In this document: positions 34,002-44,377 of the stretch, one piece after another
How positions within the stretch are numbered: position 1 is the stretch's first letter
Layout of the letters: each line of letters begins with the position of its first letter
Source of the DNA: Frigoribacterium sp. PhB160
GTDB lineage: Bacteria; Actinomycetota; Actinomycetes; Actinomycetales; Microbacteriaceae
NCBI RefSeq assembly: GCF_003751785.1
Contig: NZ_RKIE01000003.1
Location: 62,001 to 126,000 of the forward strand
Reading direction: 5' to 3'
Length of the DNA: 64,000 bases
The notes under the pieces: generated by a model
Told to the model about the DNA's origin: nothing
Databases searched by the model: none
What the model saw: the letters and a program-made list of their open reading frames with translations, nothing else
Position numbers and translations under genes: made by a program

Positions 34002-35159
34002 ATGTCCTCCACCGAAGCGGGCCGCGACGTGTCGACGGTCCAGCTCCTCACCCCGAGCGGCGAGCTGACGCAGTCCGACGAGTCCGCCGAGTTCCTGCCC
34101 CTCGTCGAGGCCCTCTCCGACGACCAGCTGCGCGCGATGCACCGCGACATGGTGCTCACGCGCCGCTTCGACGTCGAGGCCGCCGCGCTCGCGCGCCAGG
34201 GCCAGCTGGCCCTCTGGGTGCCCAGCCACGGCCAGGAGGGCGCCCAGGTCGGGCTCGCCCACGCGACCCGGCCCCACGACCACCTGTTCCCGTCGTACCG
34301 CGAGCACGCCGTCGCGCTGAGCCGCGGCGTCGACCCGGTCGACATCCTCCGCCTGCTGCGCGGGCACACGCACGGCGGGTGGAACCCCGCCGAGCACCAC
34401 AACTTCCACGTCTACACGCTCGTCATCGGCTCGCAGACGCTGCACGCCACCGGCTACGCGATGGGGCTCACGCTCGACGGCAAGGCCGGCACCGGCGACG
34501 TCGAGACCGACCAGGCCGTGGTCACGTTCTTCGGCGACGGGGCGACGAGCCAGGGCGACGTCAGCGAGGCCCTCGTCTTCGCCGCGAGCTTCCAGACCCC
34601 CGAGCTGTTCTTCCTGCAGAACAACCAGTGGGCGATCAGCGTGCCCGTGTCGCGGCAGTCGCGCACGCCGCTCGTGCACCGCGCCGGCGGCTTCGGCATC
34701 CCCGGCACCCAGATCGACGGCAACGACGTGCTCGCCGCCTACGCGGTGAGCCGCCGCGACCTCGACGCCGCCCGCACCGGCGGCGGCCCGCGCTTCATCG
34801 AGGCGATGACCTACCGCGTCGGGGCCCACACCTCGTCCGACGACCCCACGAAGTACCGCACCGACGACGAGCTGCAGGGCTGGATCGCCCGCGACCCGAT
34901 CACCCGCTTCGAGGCGTTCCTCCGCGGCCGCGGCGAGGGCCAGCAGTTCTTCGACGACCTCGGCACCGAGTGCGACGACCTCGGCGCCGACGTCCGCCGC
35001 CGCACGGTCGAGCTGCCGAAGCCCGAGGTCGGGCTGATGTTCGACCACGTGTACTCCGAGCCCCACCCCCTGATGCGCGAGCAGAAGGAGTGGCTCGCCC
35101 ACTACGAGCAGAGCTTCGGCCCGGCCGCCACGGCCACCGACGACGGAGGACGCGCATGA
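34002..35159 (+). CDS. Branched-chain-type 2-oxoacid dehydrogenase E1 alpha
   Basis: ThDP-dependent decarboxylase subunit, 385 residues. The ThDP motif runs from [14 protein letters not shown] near 174 to NNQWAISVP near 208. The phosphorylation-loop region ([16 protein letters not shown]) is conserved. Heterodimeric E1 with a separate beta subunit marks the branched-chain or Gram-positive PDH type, unlike the single-chain AceE of many actinobacteria. Substrate could be branched-chain 2-oxoacids or pyruvate. The start at 34002 follows the leaderless box. Confidence 0.92.
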   Translation: MSSTEAGRDVSTVQLLTPSGELTQSDESAEFLPLVEALSDDQLRAMHRDMVLTRRFDVEAAALARQGQLALWVPSHGQEGAQVGLAHATRPHDHLFPSYREHAVALSRGVDPVDILRLLRGHTHGGWNPAEHHNFHVYTLVIGSQTLHATGYAMGLTLDGKAGTGDVETDQAVVTFFGDGATSQGDVSEALVFAASFQTPELFFLQNNQWAISVPVSRQSRTPLVHRAGGFGIPGTQIDGNDVLAAYAVSRRDLDAARTGGGPRFIEAMTYRVGAHTSSDDPTKYRTDDELQGWIARDPITRFEAFLRGRGEGQQFFDDLGTECDDLGADVRRRTVELPKPEVGLMFDHVYSEPHPLMREQKEWLAHYEQSFGPAATATDDGGRA

Positions 35160-36184
35160 CCGACACGACGCAGACCGTGACCGGGGCGGAGGAGCCGACC
35201 CGCGCCTCCCTCGCCTCGATGCCCCTCGGCAAGGCGATCACCGCCGGCCTCCGCGCTTCGATGTCCGCCGACCCGCGCGTGCTGCTCATGGGCGAGGACA
35301 TCGGCACGCTCGGCGGGGTCTTCCGCGTCACCGAGGGGCTGCAGGCCGAGTTCGGCGACGACCGCGTCATCGACACCCCGCTCGCGGAGTCGGGCATCGT
35401 CGGCACGGCGATCGGGCTCGCGATGGCCGGGTTCCGCCCGGTCTGCGAGATCCAGTTCGACGGCTTCATCTACCCGGGCTTCGACCAGATCACCTCGCAG
35501 CTCGCGAAGCTCACCAACCGCCACGAGGGCACGCTGCAGATGCCCGTCGTGATCCGCGTGCCCTACGGCGGGCACATCGGAGCCGTCGAGCACCACCAGG
35601 AGAGCCCCGAGGCGTACTTCGCGCACACCGCCGGCCTCCGCGTCGTCAGCCCGAGCACGCCGCACGACGCCTACTGGATGATCCAGGAGGCGATCGCGTC
35701 GAACGACCCGGTCATGTTCTTCGAGCCCAAGAGCCGCTACTGGCCCAAGGGCGAGGTCGACCTGTCCGACCCGCAGGCGCCGCTGCACGCCAGCCGCGTC
35801 GTGCGCACCGGCACCGAGGTGACCCTGCTCGGCCACGGCGCCATGGTCAGCGTGCTGCTGCAGGCCGCCGAGATCGCCGCCGCCGAGGGCATCTCGGTCG
35901 AGGTCGTCGACCTGCGCTCGCTGTCGCCCGTCGACTACGGGCCGATCCTCGAGTCGGTGCGGAAGACCGGCCGCCTCGTCGTCGCGCAGGAGGCCCCCGG
36001 GTTCGTCAGCGTCGGCTCCGAGATCGCCGCGACCGTCGCCGAGAAGGCGTTCTACTCGCTGCAGGCGCCGGTGCTGCGCGTCAGCGGGTTCGACACGCCC
36101 TTCCCGCCCGCCAAGCTCGAGACCCTGTACCTGCCCGACGCCGACCGCGTGCTCGAGGCCGTCGACCGCGCTCTCGCGTACTAG
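35156..36184 (+). CDS. 2-oxoacid dehydrogenase E1 beta
   Basis: 342 residues, transketolase-like. [18 protein letters not shown] near 43 and [21 protein letters not shown] near 71 are typical, and the C-terminal domain ([15 protein letters not shown]) matches the family. ATG at 35156 overlaps the E1 alpha stop (ATGA), consistent with equal synthesis for the alpha2beta2 complex. Confidence 0.95.
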   Translation: MTDTTQTVTGAEEPTRASLASMPLGKAITAGLRASMSADPRVLLMGEDIGTLGGVFRVTEGLQAEFGDDRVIDTPLAESGIVGTAIGLAMAGFRPVCEIQFDGFIYPGFDQITSQLAKLTNRHEGTLQMPVVIRVPYGGHIGAVEHHQESPEAYFAHTAGLRVVSPSTPHDAYWMIQEAIASNDPVMFFEPKSRYWPKGEVDLSDPQAPLHASRVVRTGTEVTLLGHGAMVSVLLQAAEIAAAEGISVEVVDLRSLSPVDYGPILESVRKTGRLVVAQEAPGFVSVGSEIAATVAEKAFYSLQAPVLRVSGFDTPFPPAKLETLYLPDADRVLEAVDRALAY

Positions 36185-36195
36185 AGGAGCAACCC

Positions 36196-37755
36196 GTGAC
36201 CAGCGAATTCGCCCTGCCCGACGTCGGCGAGGGCCTCACCGAGGCCGAGATCGTCGAGTGGAAGGTCGCCCCCGGCGACACCGTGCAGATCAACCAGGTG
36301 CTCGTCGAGATCGAGACGGCCAAGTCGCTCGTCGAGCTGCCCTCGCCCTACGCGGGCGTCGTCGAGAGCGTGCTCGTCGCCTCCGGCGAGACCGTCGACG
36401 TCGGCACCCCGATCATCACCATCGGCACGGGCACCGCCCCGGGCAGCCCCTCCGACCGGGTCGCCGAGGCCGAGTCGGTCGAGTCGGGCGGCCTCGCCCG
36501 CACGGCCCGCATCATCGCGCAGGAGGAAGAGGCGCTGTCGGGACAGAGGGCGCGCGGCGAGGCGACCGGTCCCGTGGCCGTCGTCGCGCCTCCGGCCCCC
36601 GCGGCGCAGGCCGCCCCCGCGGCCGCGGCACCGGCAGCACCCGCCGCACCCGCGGCACCGGCCCCGTCCGCCGACGACGTCGCCGCCTCGGGCGCGACCG
36701 GCGCCGTCGCCTCGTCGGGCGACCCCGCGGCCGACTCCGGGTCGGGTGCCGTCCTCGTCGGCTACGGCGCGGCCGGCGGCCACGCCTCGACGCGACGCCG
36801 CTCCCCCTCGAAGACCGAGGTCGACGCCCGGCAGCTGCGCGTCGCCGAGCAGGCCCGTCGCCGACCGACGACGTCGGTGCCCGCCGCGCAGGCGCTGCCG
36901 ATCATCGCGAAGCCGCCGATCCGCAAGCTCGCGAAAGACCTCGAGGTCGACCTGGCCACGGTGCAGCCCACCGGCCTCGCCGGCGAGGTCACGCGCGACG
37001 ACGTCATCCGGCACGCGCAGCAGGCGAGCGTCTTCCGCAACATCGAGACGCCCGAGTGGGGCGAGGAGCGCATCGAGCGCATCCCCGTCAAGGGCGTCCG
37101 CAAGGCCATCGCCGCCGCGATGACGTCGTCGGCCTACACGGCGCCGCACGTCAGCCTGTTCGTCGACGTCGACGCGACCCGCACGATGGAGTTCGTCAAG
37201 CGCCTCAAGGCCTCGCCGCAGTTCGCCGGCGTCAAGGTCTCGCCGCTGCTGATCATGGCGAAGGCGATCATCTGGGCCGTGCGCCGCAACCCGATGGTCA
37301 ACTCGGCCTGGACCGACCGAGAGATCCTCGTGCGCCACTTCGTCAACCTCGGCATCGCCGCGGCCACCCCGCGCGGCCTCATCGTGCCGAACGTCAAGGA
37401 GGCCCAGTCGATGAGCCTGCTCGAGCTGGCCCAGGCCCTCGAGCAGCTGACGTTGACCGCCCGGGACGGCAAGACGACCCCGGCCGACATGCGCGACGGC
37501 ACCATCACGATCACGAACATCGGCGTCTTCGGCATGGACACCGGCACGCCGATCCTCAACCCCGGCGAGGTCGCCATCGTCGCCCTCGGCACGATCAAGG
37601 CCAAGCCCTGGGTCGTCGACGGCGAGGTGCGCTCGCGCATGGTGACCACGATCGGCGCGAGCTTCGACCACCGGGTCGTCGACGGCGACGTCGCGAGCCG
37701 GTTCGTGGCCGACGTGGCCAGCGTCCTCGAGGAGCCCGCGCTGCTGCTCGACTGA
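36196..37755 (+). CDS. 2-oxoacid dehydrogenase E2 (dihydrolipoyl acyltransferase)
   Basis: 519 residues, GTG start at 36196 after GAGGAG. A lipoyl domain carries Lys43 in [13 protein letters not shown] Pro/Ala linker (about 130-170) leads to the subunit-binding domain [20 protein letters not shown] near 236. The catalytic domain ends with [14 protein letters not shown] near 492, including the active-site His. One lipoyl domain only. The E3 subunit is not in the window and presumably comes from a shared lpd. Confidence 0.95.
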   Translation: MTSEFALPDVGEGLTEAEIVEWKVAPGDTVQINQVLVEIETAKSLVELPSPYAGVVESVLVASGETVDVGTPIITIGTGTAPGSPSDRVAEAESVESGGLARTARIIAQEEEALSGQRARGEATGPVAVVAPPAPAAQAAPAAAAPAAPAAPAAPAPSADDVAASGATGAVASSGDPAADSGSGAVLVGYGAAGGHASTRRRSPSKTEVDARQLRVAEQARRRPTTSVPAAQALPIIAKPPIRKLAKDLEVDLATVQPTGLAGEVTRDDVIRHAQQASVFRNIETPEWGEERIERIPVKGVRKAIAAAMTSSAYTAPHVSLFVDVDATRTMEFVKRLKASPQFAGVKVSPLLIMAKAIIWAVRRNPMVNSAWTDREILVRHFVNLGIAAATPRGLIVPNVKEAQSMSLLELAQALEQLTLTARDGKTTPADMRDGTITITNIGVFGMDTGTPILNPGEVAIVALGTIKAKPWVVDGEVRSRMVTTIGASFDHRVVDGDVASRFVADVASVLEEPALLLD

Positions 37756-37780
37756 GCCGCGCGCCCGGGGAGGACCAGCC

Positions 37781-38518
37781 ATGACGCAGCCGATCGTCGA
37801 CGGGGCCGTGCCGAAGCACGAGCAGCTGCGGGCGATCCTGCAGCAGCTCGCGCAGGCGGGCCTCCCCGCCGGCGCCGCGATCCCGAGCGAGCGGCAGCTC
37901 ATGGCCGACCACGGGGTCAGCCGCATCACCGTCCGGGAGGCCATCGGGCAGCTCGTCGCCGACGGCTGGCTGACGAGGGTGCGGGGCAAGGGCACGTTCG
38001 TGGCCCACCGCGTGGTCCAGTCGACCCTCCACCTGGCCTCGTTCACGGAAGAGATGACGGCCCTCGGGCACGTGCCCGCCACCGTGGTGCTCGTCCGCGA
38101 CGAGCAGGTGCCGCCCGCCGACACCGTGGCGGCGCTCGGCCTCGAGGCCGGGGCGACGGCCTTCCGGGTGAAGCGCCTCCGGCTGGCCGACGGCGAGCCC
38201 GTCAGCGTCGACGACGCCTGGTTCCCCGCCGGGCGGTTCGCCGGCCTGCTCGAGCGCGACCTCAGCCTCTCGCTCTACCGCATGTTCGACGTCGAGTACG
38301 GCCTGCCGGTCACCCACGCCGTCCAGACGGTCGCGGCCGAGGAGGCGGGGGCCGAGACGGCGACCCTGCTGGGCACCCGCGACGGCGCGGCCGTGCTGGC
38401 CTTCGACCGCACGTCGTGGTCGGGCGACCTGCCGGTCGAGCACGCCCGCAGCTGGTACCGCTCCGACCGCTACCGGCTGTCGATGCACGTGGCGTCGGGC
38501 GAAGGCACCCCGGCCTGA
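37781..38518 (+). CDS. GntR family (HutC/UTRA) transcriptional regulator, DasR/NagR-like
   Basis: 245 residues, ATG at 37781 after GGGGAGGA. The N-terminal winged helix has IPSERQLMADHGVSRITVREAI near 33, and a UTRA effector domain follows from about 80. This architecture is shared with DasR and NagR, which bind amino-sugar phosphates. It lies 25 bases behind E2 on the same strand but faces a PTS locus whose control region holds a DasR-type site (39339-39352). Amino-sugar control is therefore the better guess; co-transcription with the dehydrogenase is possible. Confidence 0.9.
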   Translation: MTQPIVDGAVPKHEQLRAILQQLAQAGLPAGAAIPSERQLMADHGVSRITVREAIGQLVADGWLTRVRGKGTFVAHRVVQSTLHLASFTEEMTALGHVPATVVLVRDEQVPPADTVAALGLEAGATAFRVKRLRLADGEPVSVDDAWFPAGRFAGLLERDLSLSLYRMFDVEYGLPVTHAVQTVAAEEAGAETATLLGTRDGAAVLAFDRTSWSGDLPVEHARSWYRSDRYRLSMHVASGEGTPA

Positions 38519-38542
38519 CGTCACCGGCACCGGCCGGCGGCG

Positions 38543-39004
38543 CTAGAGGCTGAAGAGCCGCTCCCCCGCGGCGACCGTCGACCCGACGACCGACTGGTCG
38601 ACGCTGTCGGGCGCGCTGTCGAGCACGACGACCGGGCAGGCGAGCGAGTACCCGGCCTCCGAGACGACGACCGGGTCGACGCTGACGACGAGGTCGCCCG
38701 CGGCGACCGTCGCGCCCTCGGCGACGGCGAGCGTGAAGCCCGCGCCGCCGAGCTTCACCGTGTCGATGCCGACGTGCACGAGCACGCCCTCACCCGACGC
38801 GGCCACGACGACGAACGCGTGCGGGTGCAGCTTGACGACGACGCCGTCGACGGGCGAGACGACCTCGACGAGCGACGACCCGACCGGAGGCGCGGAGGGC
38901 TCGAGCGCGACGCCCGCCCCCACGAGCTGGCCGGCGAACACCGCGTCCGGCACCTCGGCGAGCGCGACGACCCGCCCGGCGACGGGCGCGAGGACGTCCG
39001 TCAC
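38543..39004 (-). CDS. PTS EIIA, glucose/N-acetylglucosamine family
   Basis: 153 residues, the usual size of a free-standing Crr-type EIIA. The phosphorylated His is in VLVHVGIDTVKL near 78, with the second active-site His in LHPHAFVVV near 63. GTG start at 39004 overlaps the EIIB stop. It contains one GGAGGCGCGG copy (38886-38895) in frame. Passes phosphate from HPr to EIIB. Confidence 0.92.
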   Translation of the reverse strand: MTDVLAPVAGRVVALAEVPDAVFAGQLVGAGVALEPSAPPVGSSLVEVVSPVDGVVVKLHPHAFVVVAASGEGVLVHVGIDTVKLGGAGFTLAVAEGATVAAGDLVVSVDPVVVSEAGYSLACPVVVLDSAPDSVDQSVVGSTVAAGERLFSL

Positions 39005-39237
39005 GCGTCGAGGATGTCGTTGATGTCCTCGGCGAGGGAGTCGGCGATCGTGCCGACGATCACCTGGACGCTGCCGCCCGCGTGGACGACGGCCGTGGCG
39101 CCGGCGGCCTTGAGCGCGGCGTCGTCGACGAGCGAGACGTCCTTGACGTCGGTGCGGAGGCGCGTGATGCAGCCCTCGATCTCGTCGATGTTGTCGGCTC
39201 CGCCGAGTCCGTCGATCATTGCCTGTGCCTTCGACAT
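39001..39237 (-). CDS. PTS EIIB, glucose/N-acetylglucosamine family
   Basis: 78 residues, separate EIIB. The phospho-acceptor Cys is in IEGCITRLRTDVKD near 23. ATG at 39237 after GGAGGAGA. Coupled to the EIIA gene by GTGA overlap. Together with the divergent EIIC it forms one complete permease split into three polypeptides, as in Streptomyces NagF/NagE2 systems. Confidence 0.93.
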   Translation of the reverse strand: MSKAQAMIDGLGGADNIDEIEGCITRLRTDVKDVSLVDDAALKAAGATAVVHAGGSVQVIVGTIADSLAEDINDILDA

Positions 39238-39301
39238 GGGGTCTCCTCCAGGGGGTCTGCGGGGGCGGGGCGGGTCTGCCTCGGCGATGCGCGCCTCCTA
39301 G

Positions 39302-39352
39302 TTGACACCACCGGACGGTCTGAGGAAACTACCACCCACTGGTCATGACCGG
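39302..39352. promoter_or_regulatory. Divergent PTS promoters with DasR-type (dre) operator
   Basis: Plus strand: TTGACA (39302-39307), 17 bases, GAAACT (39325-39330). Minus strand: TAGTTT as -10 (39326-39331). CTGGTCATGACCGG (39339-39352) contains the palindrome GGTCATGACC and matches the DasR dre core TGGTC..GACCA in all but one outer base. It lies after the plus -10 and over the minus -35, so one bound dimer could silence both genes. Confidence 0.65.
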
Positions 39353-39390
39353 ACAGGACCGGCAGGGCACGGCGACGAGAGGAACGGCAC

Positions 39391-40653
<1,263 letters not shown>

Positions 40654-40658
40654 GCGCC

Positions 40659-40724
40659 GGAGGCGCGGTGCGGGTCGGAGGGGGAGGGTCGCGACCCTGC
40701 CCCTTCCGCGTGCACCGCGCCTCC
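40659..40724. terminator. Terminator-like hairpin made from an inverted pair of GGAGGCGCGG words
   Basis: GGAGGCGCGGTGC (40659-40671) pairs exactly with GCACCGCGCCTCC (40712-40724). The interior has a 14-base palindrome AGGGTCGCGACCCT (40685-40698). It begins 5 bases after the nagE stop and is followed by CCCGTTTT. It ends just before the Zur box of the next operon. Confidence 0.8.
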
Positions 40725-40730
40725 CCGTTT

Positions 40731-40758
40731 TGACAATCATTATCAGTAGCAATAGCGT
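40731..40758 (+). promoter_or_regulatory. Zur box and -10 of the znuACB operon
   Basis: TGACAATCATTATCA (40731-40745) is an A/T-rich imperfect palindrome matching the actinobacterial Zur consensus of the form TGAnAATnATTnTCA. TAGCGT (40753-40758) follows, and the ATG at 40765 comes six bases later, so the messenger is leaderless and the box covers the -35 to -13 zone. Zinc-bound Zur would block the promoter. Confidence 0.82.
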
Positions 40759-40764
40759 GGCGGC

Positions 40765-41733
40765 ATGACCTCGCGCCGTGCCCTCTCCCTGCTCGCCCTC
40801 CCCGCCGCGGCGGCGCTCGCGCTGACCGGCTGCTCGGCGGAGGGCGGGGCCGGCGCGTCGGCGGACGACGGGCGCCTGGCGGTCGTCGCCTCGACGAACG
40901 TCTACGGCGACATCGCCTCGATCGTCGGCGGCGACCACGTCGACGTCACGAGCGTCATCAGCGACCCCTCGCAAGACCCGCACTCGTTCGAGGCCGACGC
41001 CCGTACCCAGCTCGCCGTCTCGAAGGCCGACGTCGTGATCGAGAACGGCGGCGGCTACGACGACTTCATGCAGACGCTGCTCGACGCGAGCGGCTCGGGC
41101 GCCGTCGTCGTCGACGCGGTCGAGGTGTCGGGGCTCGACGCCGACGACCACGACCACGCCGACGAGACCGCCGAGGCCGAGGGCGACGACCACGCGCACG
41201 ACCACGGCGAGTTCAACGAGCACGTCTTCTACGACCTCGCCAGCATGGCGACGCTCGCGACGACGCTCGCCGACGAGTTCGGCACGGCCGACGAGGCCAA
41301 CGCCGACGCGTACACCGCCGCTGCCGCCTCGTTCGGCGAGCAGATCGCCGACCTGGAGGCGCAGGCCGCCTCGATCGCCGAGGCCCACGCCGGCGAGTCG
41401 GTCGCCTACACCGAGCCCGTCCCCGGCTACCTCTTCGACGCGATGGGCCTCGAGAACGTCACGCCCGAGGCCTTCTCGGAGGCGATCGAGGAGGGCACGG
41501 ACGTGTCGCCCGCGGTCCTCTCCGAGACCCTGCAGCTGTTCTCGGCCGGCAGCGTCGACCTGCTCGCCTACAACGAGCAGACCTCCAGCCCCGAGACCGA
41601 GCAGGTCGAGCAGGCCGCCACCGCGGCGGGCGTCGCGATCGTGCCGGTCACCGAGCTCCTCCCGGAGGGGGATGATTACGTCTCGTGGCAGCAGAGCAAC
41701 ATCGACGCGATCAAGGCGGCCCTCGAGCAGTGA
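40765..41733 (+). CDS. znuA: Zinc ABC transporter, substrate-binding lipoprotein
   Basis: 322 residues. Signal peptide with lipobox LALTGC. The cluster A-I/ZnuA fold has metal-site HSFEAD near 73 and the NEHVFYD region near 151. Between them is a His/Asp-rich loop (DDHDHADE and DDHAHDHGE, about 131-150), the mark of zinc rather than manganese binders. Start ATG at 40765 is leaderless behind the Zur box. Captures Zn(II) outside the membrane for ZnuB. Confidence 0.94.
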   Translation: MTSRRALSLLALPAAAALALTGCSAEGGAGASADDGRLAVVASTNVYGDIASIVGGDHVDVTSVISDPSQDPHSFEADARTQLAVSKADVVIENGGGYDDFMQTLLDASGSGAVVVDAVEVSGLDADDHDHADETAEAEGDDHAHDHGEFNEHVFYDLASMATLATTLADEFGTADEANADAYTAAAASFGEQIADLEAQAASIAEAHAGESVAYTEPVPGYLFDAMGLENVTPEAFSEAIEEGTDVSPAVLSETLQLFSAGSVDLLAYNEQTSSPETEQVEQAATAAGVAIVPVTELLPEGDDYVSWQQSNIDAIKAALEQ

Positions 41734-42605
41734 CGACCCGCACCACCGACGGCTCCAGCGCCGCCCCCGACGCCCCCACGGGCCGCGGGGGCGGCGCCGT
41801 GCTGCGCCTGCGCGACGCCGGCGTGACGTTCGGCGACCGCGCCCTCTGGCAGGGCCTCGACCTCGACGTCGCGCCGGGCGAGTTCCTCGCGGTGCTCGGG
41901 CCGAACGGCGCCGGCAAGACGACCCTGCTGCGGACGATCCTCGGGCAGCAGCAGCTGACGAGCGGCAGCATCGAGTTCCTCGGGCGACCGGTGGGGCGCG
42001 GTCACCGGCGCATCGGCTACGTCCCGCAGCAGCGCCTGATGGAGTCGGGCACGCCGCTGCGCACCCGCGACATGATCGCGCTCGGGGTGACCGGCCACCG
42101 CTGGGGCCTCCGCCGCGAGTCGGCGGCCGAGCGAGCGGCCGTCGACGCCCTCGTCGAGGAGGTGGGCGCCGCCTCCTTCGCCGACGCCCCCGTCGCGAGC
42201 CTCTCGGGCGGCGAGCAGCAGCGCGCCCGGGTGGGCCAGGCCCTCGCCGCCGACCCCGCCCTGCTGCTCTGCGACGAGCCGCTCATCTCGCTCGACCTGC
42301 GGCACCAGCGCGGCGTCACCGAGCTGCTCGACCGGCAGCGGCGCGCCCGCGACGCGGCGGTCGTCTTCGTCACGCACGACGTCAACCCGATCCTCGACGT
42401 GGTCGACCGGGTGCTCTACCTCGCGGGCGGTCGGTTCCGCGTCGGCACCCCCGACGAGGTGCTGCGGGCCGACGTGCTGAGCGACCTCTACGGCACGCCC
42501 GTCGACGTGGTGCGCACCATGGGCCGCGTCGTCATCGTCGGGGGCCACGGCCACGACGACCACCACGCCGACGAGCCCGCCGACGACGAGGGAGCGATCC
42601 GGTGA
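41730..42605 (+). CDS. znuC: Zinc ABC transporter, ATP-binding protein
   Basis: 291 residues. GTG at 41730 overlaps the znuA stop (GTGA). Walker A GPNGAGKTT near 54, signature LSGGEQQR near 154 and Walker B LLLCDEP near 175. The C-terminus is His/Asp-rich (GGHGHDDHHADE), perhaps a metal-sensing or storage tail. An N-terminal Gly/Ala extension of about 20 residues precedes the ABC fold. Confidence 0.94.
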   Translation: MTTRTTDGSSAAPDAPTGRGGGAVLRLRDAGVTFGDRALWQGLDLDVAPGEFLAVLGPNGAGKTTLLRTILGQQQLTSGSIEFLGRPVGRGHRRIGYVPQQRLMESGTPLRTRDMIALGVTGHRWGLRRESAAERAAVDALVEEVGAASFADAPVASLSGGEQQRARVGQALAADPALLLCDEPLISLDLRHQRGVTELLDRQRRARDAAVVFVTHDVNPILDVVDRVLYLAGGRFRVGTPDEVLRADVLSDLYGTPVDVVRTMGRVVIVGGHGHDDHHADEPADDEGAIR

Positions 42606-43507
42606 CCGACCTGCTGAGCCAGCTCTTCTCCTTCCAGGACTTCGGCGAGCTCGTCGCCCTGGTGCGCAACTCGATCATCGCCGGGGCCGTGCTCGGCCTC
42701 GTCGGCGGGCTGATCGGCCCGTTCGTCGTGACCCGCAACCTGCCGTTCGCCGTGCACGGCATCAGCGAGCTGTCGTTCGCGGGGGCCTCCGCCGCCCTGC
42801 TGCTCGGGGCGAACGTCGTCGGCGGCTCGCTCGTCGGCAGCGTCGTCGCGGCGCTGCTGATCGGCCTGCTCGGCTCGCGCGCCCGGGAGCGCAACTCGAT
42901 CATCGCCGTCCTGATGCCCTTCGGGCTCGGCCTCGGCATCCTCTTCCTCGCGCTCTACAAGGGACGCTCGGCGAACAAGTTCGGCCTGCTGACGGGTCAG
43001 ATCGTCTCGGTCGACAACCCGCAGCTCGGCTGGCTGATCGGCATCTCGGCGGTGGTCGTCGTCGTGCTGCTCGTCATCTGGCGGCCGCTGACCTTCGCGA
43101 GCGTCGACCCCGACGTGGCCGCGGCGGCCGGAATCCCGGTGCGGGCCCTGGGCCTGCTCTTCATGCTCGTGCTGGGCCTCGCCGTCGCCGTGTCGGTGCA
43201 GGTGATCGGCGCGCTGCTCGTGCTCTCGCTGCTCGTCACGCCCGCCGCGGCGGCGCTCCGGGTCACGGTGAACCCCCGCCTCGTGCCGCTGCTCAGCGTG
43301 GCGTTCGCCGTCACCTCGGTGGTCGGCGGCATCCTGCTCGCGCTCGGCGGCGGCCTGCCGATCAGCCCCTACGTCACGACGATCTCGTTCGCCATCTGGC
43401 TCGTCTGCCGCGTCGTCGGGGCCCGCCGCGAGAGCGGCGGCCGACCGCTCAGGTCGCCCCGGGCCCGCCGGGTACCCTCGGCTGCGGCAGGGAACGTCCC
43501 GTCATGA
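42602..43507 (+). CDS. znuB: Zinc ABC transporter, membrane permease
   Basis: 301 residues, eight to nine helices of the ABC-3 family. GLIGPFVVTRNLPFAVHGISELSFAGA near 42-68 and the VQVIGALLVLSLLVTPAA segment near 198 are typical. GTG at 42602 overlaps znuC. The last 25 residues are Arg/Pro-rich and may be disordered. The zur gene starts 13 bases downstream. Confidence 0.94.
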   Translation: MTDLLSQLFSFQDFGELVALVRNSIIAGAVLGLVGGLIGPFVVTRNLPFAVHGISELSFAGASAALLLGANVVGGSLVGSVVAALLIGLLGSRARERNSIIAVLMPFGLGLGILFLALYKGRSANKFGLLTGQIVSVDNPQLGWLIGISAVVVVVLLVIWRPLTFASVDPDVAAAAGIPVRALGLLFMLVLGLAVAVSVQVIGALLVLSLLVTPAAAALRVTVNPRLVPLLSVAFAVTSVVGGILLALGGGLPISPYVTTISFAIWLVCRVVGARRESGGRPLRSPRARRVPSAAAGNVPS

Positions 43508-43520
43508 CCGGAGGTCGACC

Positions 43521-43970
43521 GTGGTAGTCCGTCGCAACACCTGGCAGCGCGAGGCCGTCCGCGAGGCGCTCGACACCAGCGAGGGCTTCGTCAGCGCGCA
43601 GGCGCTCCACACCCACCTGCGCGAGTCGGGCTCGCCGATCGGCCTGGCGACCGTGTACCGCGCGCTCGCCGACCTCGCGGCCGACGGCTCGGCCGACTCG
43701 CTGCAGCAGGAGGGCGAGAGCCTCTACCGCGCCTGCACGCCGGGCACGCACCACCACCACCTCATCTGCCGCACCTGCGGCACCACCGTCGAGATCGAGG
43801 CCGACGCGGTCGAGACCTGGGCCCAGCAGGTCGCCGCCCAGCACGGCTTCACCGAGGCGCAGCACGTCGTCGACGTGTTCGGCACCTGCGCGGCGTGCAC
43901 GGCCGAGCGGGCCGCGGGCCGAGACCCCGCCGTCACCCGCGGCTTGAAACAGCCCGGGCGTGTCGTGTAG
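43521..43970 (+). CDS. zur: Zinc uptake regulator (Fur family)
   Basis: 149 residues, GTG at 43521 after GGAGGT. Winged helix RNTWQREAVREAL...GLATVYRALADL. Metal residues: HHHHLICRTC near 74-83 and GTCAAC near 121-126, the two CxxC pairs of the structural zinc. Position in the znu operon and the upstream Zur box make the Zur assignment much more likely than Fur or PerR. Probably autoregulated through the same promoter. Confidence 0.93.
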   Translation: MVVRRNTWQREAVREALDTSEGFVSAQALHTHLRESGSPIGLATVYRALADLAADGSADSLQQEGESLYRACTPGTHHHHLICRTCGTTVEIEADAVETWAQQVAAQHGFTEAQHVVDVFGTCAACTAERAAGRDPAVTRGLKQPGRVV

Positions 43971-44003
43971 TCTCGCTCTTTGGTTGAGTGCTATCTGCGC
44001 TCA
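43944..44003 (+). promoter_or_regulatory. Promoter and palindrome upstream of the C-minus ribosomal protein operon
   Basis: TTGAAA (43944-43949), 18 bases, TAGTCT (43968-43973) is a good promoter; the -35 lies inside the zur end. Just after the expected start of transcription is TGAGTGC-TATCT-GCGCTCA (43985-44003), an imperfect 7-base-arm palindrome that could be an operator or an RNA hairpin. It does not fit the Zur consensus well. Confidence 0.6.
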
Positions 44004-44100
44004 TGTGCACCGCCTCCCAGCACCACGTCGTCCCTCACGGGCCGACAGCTCGTCGTCCGCGACGGGCTCGGGGGACCGGCGCGCCGACAAGTGACCTTGG

Positions 44101-44120
44101 GTAGGAGCTCCGGCTCCTAC
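44101..44120 (+). promoter_or_regulatory. Hairpin just before the rpmB ribosome site
   Basis: GTAGGAGC and GCTCCTAC form a perfect 8-base stem with a TCCG loop, ending 11 bases before GGAGGAAACCC and the ATG at 44141. The nearby CCTACGG could pair alternatively with the left arm. Placement suggests translational control of the ribosomal protein operon. Confidence 0.55.
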
Positions 44121-44140
44121 GGTACCTACGGAGGAAACCC

Positions 44141-44377
44141 ATGGCAGCAACCTGCCAGGTGACCGGAGCCGTTCCCGGCTTCGGACACAACATCTCGCAC
44201 TCGCACCGACGCACCAAGCGTCGTTTCGACCCCAACATCCAGAAGAAGACGTACTACGTGCCGTCGCTTCGTCGTAACGTGACCCTGCAGCTCAGCGCCA
44301 AGGGGATCAAGGTCATCGACGCTCGTGGCATCGAGTCGGTCGTCAAGGACCTGCTCGCTCGTGGGGAGAAGATCTAA
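44141..44377 (+). CDS. rpmB: 50S ribosomal protein L28, zinc-free type
   Basis: 78 residues, strong GGAGG site. It begins [20 protein letters not shown] and ends [16 protein letters not shown], the E. coli-like form without the two CxxC pairs of zinc-binding L28. Its stop overlaps the rpmG start (TAATG). First gene of rpmB-rpmG-rpsN, directly after zur. Confidence 0.96.
   Translation: MAATCQVTGAVPGFGHNISHSHRRTKRRFDPNIQKKTYYVPSLRRNVTLQLSAKGIKVIDARGIESVVKDLLARGEKI

Noticed and set aside
32790-35102. 770-codon minus-strand frame opposite hisC and E1 alpha
   Set aside because: Complementary-frame artefact; both plus-strand genes carry intact catalytic motifs.
43985-44003. Second Zur box controlling the C-minus ribosomal genes
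   Set aside because: The palindrome TGAGTGC-N5-GCGCTCA has the wrong spacing and lacks the A/T core seen at 40731-40745. It is kept only as an operator or hairpin candidate.
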